This document shows, one piece after another, positions 48,936 to 52,643 of a DNA stretch of 52,643 nucleotides. Each line of letters starts with the position of its first letter. The stretch's first letter is position 1. Below the pieces are notes generated by a model that was not told the DNA's origin, made no database searches, and worked only from the letters and a program-made list of their open reading frames with translations. Position numbers and translations under genes: made by a program. This DNA is from a bacterium (GTDB taxonomy: Bacteria > Planctomycetota > Planctomycetia > Pirellulales > UBA1268), in contig JAPOJV010000004.1 in NCBI GenBank assembly GCA_029978085.1, positions 1 through 52,643 on the forward strand, written 5' to 3'.

Positions 48936-49318
48936 GACTTCTGCTCGACACGCACGCTTTTCTCTGGTGGGTGACCGATGATCGATCGCTTTCTGATGCG
49001 GCCCGGTCGGCGATCGCCGACGAGTCAAACGTGATTTGTGTCAGTGCGGCTACCGCATGGGAGATTGCAACAAAACACCGTCTCGGCAAACTCGACAAGG
49101 CGGCCGGAGCCTTTGAGCGATTTACTGAGTTGGTCGCAGCCGACGGATTTGCGCTCCTGCCGGTCGAGGCCTGCCATGCACTCAAGGCAGGCAGCTACGC
49201 GGTCTCCCACCGAGATCCGTTCGATCGGATGCTGGCCGCCCAAAGTTCGCTGGAAGGCATGAAACTCGTGACGCGAGATCCAGCGTTCAAACAGTTTCGC
49301 ACGGACGTATTGTGGTGA
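48932..49318 (+). CDS. PIN-domain toxin (VapC family)
   Basis: MRLLLDTHAFLWWVTDD, SAATAWEIATKHRLGKL, DPFDRMLAAQSSLEGMKLVTRDPAF; 4-nt overlap with antitoxin. Confidence 0.92.
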   Translation: MRLLLDTHAFLWWVTDDRSLSDAARSAIADESNVICVSAATAWEIATKHRLGKLDKAAGAFERFTELVAADGFALLPVEACHALKAGSYAVSHRDPFDRMLAAQSSLEGMKLVTRDPAFKQFRTDVLW

Positions 49319-49376
49319 GAAAAAGCGGGTCGGTATCTCGCCCGCCCTTTCTGCACTGGGTAGATCGTGCCCTCGT

Positions 49377-50693
49377 TCACGACCCCGCCTCTTTCACCGG
49401 GCCGCTCTCGGCGAAGTCGAGCAGGTACAGAATCACGCCCACGTGGCAGCTGTACCACCACTGCTTGTATTCAAAACCCACCACGATCCGGTCGTCGGGT
49501 TGGAGGTAGTAGGTCACGTAGTTGGCGGTCTGGATCGCCCGCTTCCGCAGTGACTCGTCCCCCGTGGCCTTCGCGAGGTCGAGCAGCATCGCCGCCCAGT
49601 TGAGGCTGTGGATGCCCATCACGACGTTGCACTGCAACTGCTCGCGGATGCCTTCGGCCGGCTCGAAGGCCGGGATCTTGTCCAGGAAGACCTTTTCAAC
49701 CCACGCCTCGAGGTCCTTGGCCATGTCGAGATAGCCGTTCTCCGGCGTGCGATGGGCGACGAGATAGCGGATCGTGTCGAGGCAGTCGTAATTGGTGCGG
49801 CCTTCCGGGCTCTCCCGGATGTCCTCGTAGAACCCGCGGAACTCCTTCGTCTTGATCGGCCCGTTCACGAGCCAGTGCCAGGTCTTGTCGCGGGCGGCCC
49901 GATAGGTCGTCTGGCCCGAGAGCGCGTCGAGCCGCTCGAACAGCATCACGGCATAGATCACGCTGCTCGTGTATTCCTCGATCACCTGCTCCGTCTGGGG
50001 GTCGACGCGGAAGGGCCAGGTGCCGTCAGGCCGCTGCCGGGCGGCGAGTGTCGCCGCGATCGCGTCGGCCGCCTCGCGAAACCGCTTCTCGCCCGTCGCC
50101 TCGTGGAGGTCGAGGTAGGCCAACGCCATGATCGCGGCCTTGTCGGGCATGAGGCCCGTCTTGTCGCGGAAACCGCCCGGCTTCTTGGCCTCGAACGTGC
50201 TCCAGGGGAGCCGCGCATAGGGCCAGTCGGCCGGCGTGGAATGGGCGATGTCCCAGTCGGCGAGTTTCACGGCTTGCTCGAGCGACCGTGTGTCGCCGGC
50301 GTATTTCGCGTAGCGGATGAACGTGCGGATGAGGAGCGCATGGTGAAACGCCGGGTACGACACGAACCTGTCCACTGATCCGGTGAAGGGCGCGCCGTCG
50401 TGCTGGAGGTTCGAGTAGTAGACCCACGGCATCTGGGTGACGCCCTGCTCGTCGATCAGACTCTCGGGCGGGCCCTTGAACCACTTCAGGTGGTCGTCGA
50501 GGAGAAACGTCATGCCGCGGCGGATCGTCTCGTCGTACGACTGCAGTGGCATGAGGCTGCCTTCGGCATCCCGCTTTCGCTCGGCGACGGTCATGAGCGG
50601 CTTCCAGTCGATGTCGCCGGCGGCGGCGGCAGAGCGACCGAACAGCCCGAGGAGCGAACAGGCAGCCACGAGCGAGCAGAAGAGGAACCGCAT
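49377..50693 (-). CDS. Secreted (alpha/alpha)-toroid / glycoside-hydrolase-like protein
   Basis: Signal peptide; helical-repeat, Trp/Tyr-rich sequence such as ADAIAATLAARQRPDGTWPFRVDPQTEQV. Confidence 0.6.
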   Translation of the reverse strand: MRFLFCSLVAACSLLGLFGRSAAAAGDIDWKPLMTVAERKRDAEGSLMPLQSYDETIRRGMTFLLDDHLKWFKGPPESLIDEQGVTQMPWVYYSNLQHDGAPFTGSVDRFVSYPAFHHALLIRTFIRYAKYAGDTRSLEQAVKLADWDIAHSTPADWPYARLPWSTFEAKKPGGFRDKTGLMPDKAAIMALAYLDLHEATGEKRFREAADAIAATLAARQRPDGTWPFRVDPQTEQVIEEYTSSVIYAVMLFERLDALSGQTTYRAARDKTWHWLVNGPIKTKEFRGFYEDIRESPEGRTNYDCLDTIRYLVAHRTPENGYLDMAKDLEAWVEKVFLDKIPAFEPAEGIREQLQCNVVMGIHSLNWAAMLLDLAKATGDESLRKRAIQTANYVTYYLQPDDRIVVGFEYKQWWYSCHVGVILYLLDFAESGPVKEAGS

Positions 50694-50971
50694 AACGGGG
50701 AGCTCCGGAGAGTGAATGCATCCTGGACCTGAAATGTCGCCGCAATATGGTACCTTAATTCAGGTGACATGACAGCTACAAGCCATTCCCCCGTTTCGGC
50801 TCACGCCACGCCTTTCGAGCGTCACCCGACGAACTCGCCGCGTGGACGGTCCGTCGCGGTCGATCAAGGCGTTCACCCGCTTTCTGCCAATCGCAGGCTT
50901 CATCCCTCGGCACCCAGCCTCCGTCGTGTCGGCGGGCATGGGAGTGCATAAGTCATCGGAGGTGCGTACTC

Positions 50972-52643
50972 ATGGCGAGTGGAAGTGACTCATCGCTCCA
51001 TAAGAATGTGGGCCTTCCGACAGGCGACGACGCAGGCGGCGTTGCATCACGCCGGCGATCAGCGAACCGCGGAACCGCGCCGTCGAAGCCCGCCCTGACA
51101 GCGGCCAAGGCAGCAACAACCGCGACGGTGAGGATGCACTCGGACGCGGCTGCGGCTTCACCGCGATCGGCCGTCACATCTGTTCGCGACACCACCGCGG
51201 CCATGGGTGTCAGCACGCTTGTGCATGTGATCGCGCTGCTAATCATGGCGCTCGCCATCCAAAGGGAACCGGAGAAAGAGCAGCCACGCATCATCGTATC
51301 CACTCCGACCGACGCCATTGAAGAAGTCGAAGACCTGGCGATCGAGACCCTGCCAGACCAGCCCCAACAGACAGCCGACCCGGTGGACGCCGCGATCGCA
51401 GTGCCCGACGCCGTGGTCACGCCGGACGTGCCCGTCGTGATATCTGCTGCCGATCTGGACGCGGCTCCGTTGGCGGTCGAGCTCACGGATTTCAGTCACG
51501 AAACCGTGCCTCCAAGCGACCTGCTCGCATCCGTCGGAGCAGTGACCGGAAAGTCAGGAGGCCTCGGCGGGCGTTCCGGGGCGAAGCGCAGCCAACTCGT
51601 TCGGGCCGGCGGAGGATCGCCTCAAAGTGAGCGGGCCGTCGATGCGGCCCTCGCGTGGATGGCTGCGCACCAGCTCCCCGAAGGGAGTTGGACCGCCGAG
51701 TTTAAGGCCTGCCCCTCCTGCAAGGGACAGTGCGGCAACCCCGGGGAATTGTCGTTTTGCGATGCGGCCGGAGTGACGGCGCTGGCACTGCTCCCGTTTC
51801 TGGGACGCGGCTACACCCACACCGAAGGGCCATATCAGAAACAGATCGATGCCGGCCTCGCGTTTCTCGCAAGCCGCGTGATCGCTGGCAGCGGCCGCGC
51901 CTACGCGGCCGGCGGCAGGGGAGGGTATCCGCAGGCGCTGGCGACGATTGCTCTCTGCGAAGCCTACGCGATGAGCAAGGACGAACGGCTCCGGCGACCC
52001 GCCCAGTTGGCGATCGAGTTCATCGAAGGAGCCCAGGATCCTGTCGGCGGAGGCTGGCAATACGAGCCTCGTCAGCCCGGGGGCATGTCATCCACGGCGT
52101 TTCACGTCATGGCCCTCAAGAGCGGTCATACGGCGGGGCTCGTGGTAAACCCGGATGTTGTCCGGAGGGCAGGCGAATTCATCGATTCGATGGAATATCA
52201 GCTCTCTGGTCGGGTGCAGTACCGGTACAACACCGAACGGGTGAATGGCGATTTCCGCGGCAACGACTTCCAGAATCCGACCAGCGTGTCAGCCCGCGGC
52301 CTCAGCAATGCCGGCATCCTGTGCCGCATGTACCTTGGATGGAAGAAAGACCATCCCGCCATCCGACAGACGATCGAACGCATCATGGCGGACGGCCCGA
52401 GCACGACCACGCCGTACTACAACTACTACGCCACCCAGGTCGTCCATCATTACGGGGGCGATGCCTGGCGGGCCTGGAACCCCAAAATGCGAGATCTGCT
52501 CATAGCGACGCAGGCCACACAGGGCCATGAAGCGGGAAGCTGGCAGTTCGAGGAGGATCATCGTGCCGGACGGTTATACTGCACGTCGCTGGCCACCATG
52601 ATCCTCGAGGTCTACTACCGGCATCTTCCGATCTACGGTAGCA
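50972..52643 (+). CDS. Prenyltransferase/squalene-cyclase repeat protein with N-terminal TM, truncated by window end
   Basis: Not in ORF track (no stop before edge). Read from ATG 50972: TM VSTLVHVIALLIMALAI; AVDAALAWMAAHQLPEGSWTAEFKACPSCKGQCG; DPVGGGWQYEPRQPGGMSSTAFHVMALKS; QATQGHEAGSWQFEEDH. Confidence 0.8.
   Translation, partial: MASGSDSSLHKNVGLPTGDDAGGVASRRRSANRGTAPSKPALTAAKAATTATVRMHSDAAAASPRSAVTSVRDTTAAMGVSTLVHVIALLIMALAIQREPEKEQPRIIVSTPTDAIEEVEDLAIETLPDQPQQTADPVDAAIAVPDAVVTPDVPVVISAADLDAAPLAVELTDFSHETVPPSDLLASVGAVTGKSGGLGGRSGAKRSQLVRAGGGSPQSERAVDAALAWMAAHQLPEGSWTAEFKACPSCKGQCGNPGELSFCDAAGVTALALLPFLGRGYTHTEGPYQKQIDAGLAFLASRVIAGSGRAYAAGGRGGYPQALATIALCEAYAMSKDERLRRPAQLAIEFIEGAQDPVGGGWQYEPRQPGGMSSTAFHVMALKSGHTAGLVVNPDVVRRAGEFIDSMEYQLSGRVQYRYNTERVNGDFRGNDFQNPTSVSARGLSNAGILCRMYLGWKKDHPAIRQTIERIMADGPSTTTPYYNYYATQVVHHYGGDAWRAWNPKMRDLLIATQATQGHEAGSWQFEEDHRAGRLYCTSLATMILEVYYRHLPIYGS

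Overview
High-GC bacterial chromosome segment. The gene content (paralogous sulfatases, an SHD1-like protein, a squalene-cyclase-repeat protein, the futalosine menaquinone pathway) looks Planctomycete-like, but that assignment is inference. I support about 46 coding regions, including one cut by each window edge that the ORF track does not list. There is also a tandem glycine riboswitch upstream of gcvP, a RAYT transposase flanked by REP-like inverted repeats, two PIN/Phd toxin-antitoxin pairs, and several dyad-rich intergenic elements. Main modules: mqnA-mqnC-amidohydrolase (with an in-frame TAA in the conserved N-terminal part of mqnC); an ABC exporter operon; aroA; an amino-acid ABC importer + ADP-ribosylglycohydrolase + OvoA (ovothiol) operon; a STAS protein translationally coupled to an ABC importer; sbtA + Tat-type carbonic anhydrase + LysR; and a formyltransferase + PP-loop ATPase pair. 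The best candidates for something undescribed are the structured mqnA leader, the mqnC nonsense codon, the OvoA/transport/ARH operon, the formyltransferase-PP-loop pair, and the identical hairpin placed just after two different ABC substrate-binding-protein genes. All family calls were made from motifs by eye; no database search was run.
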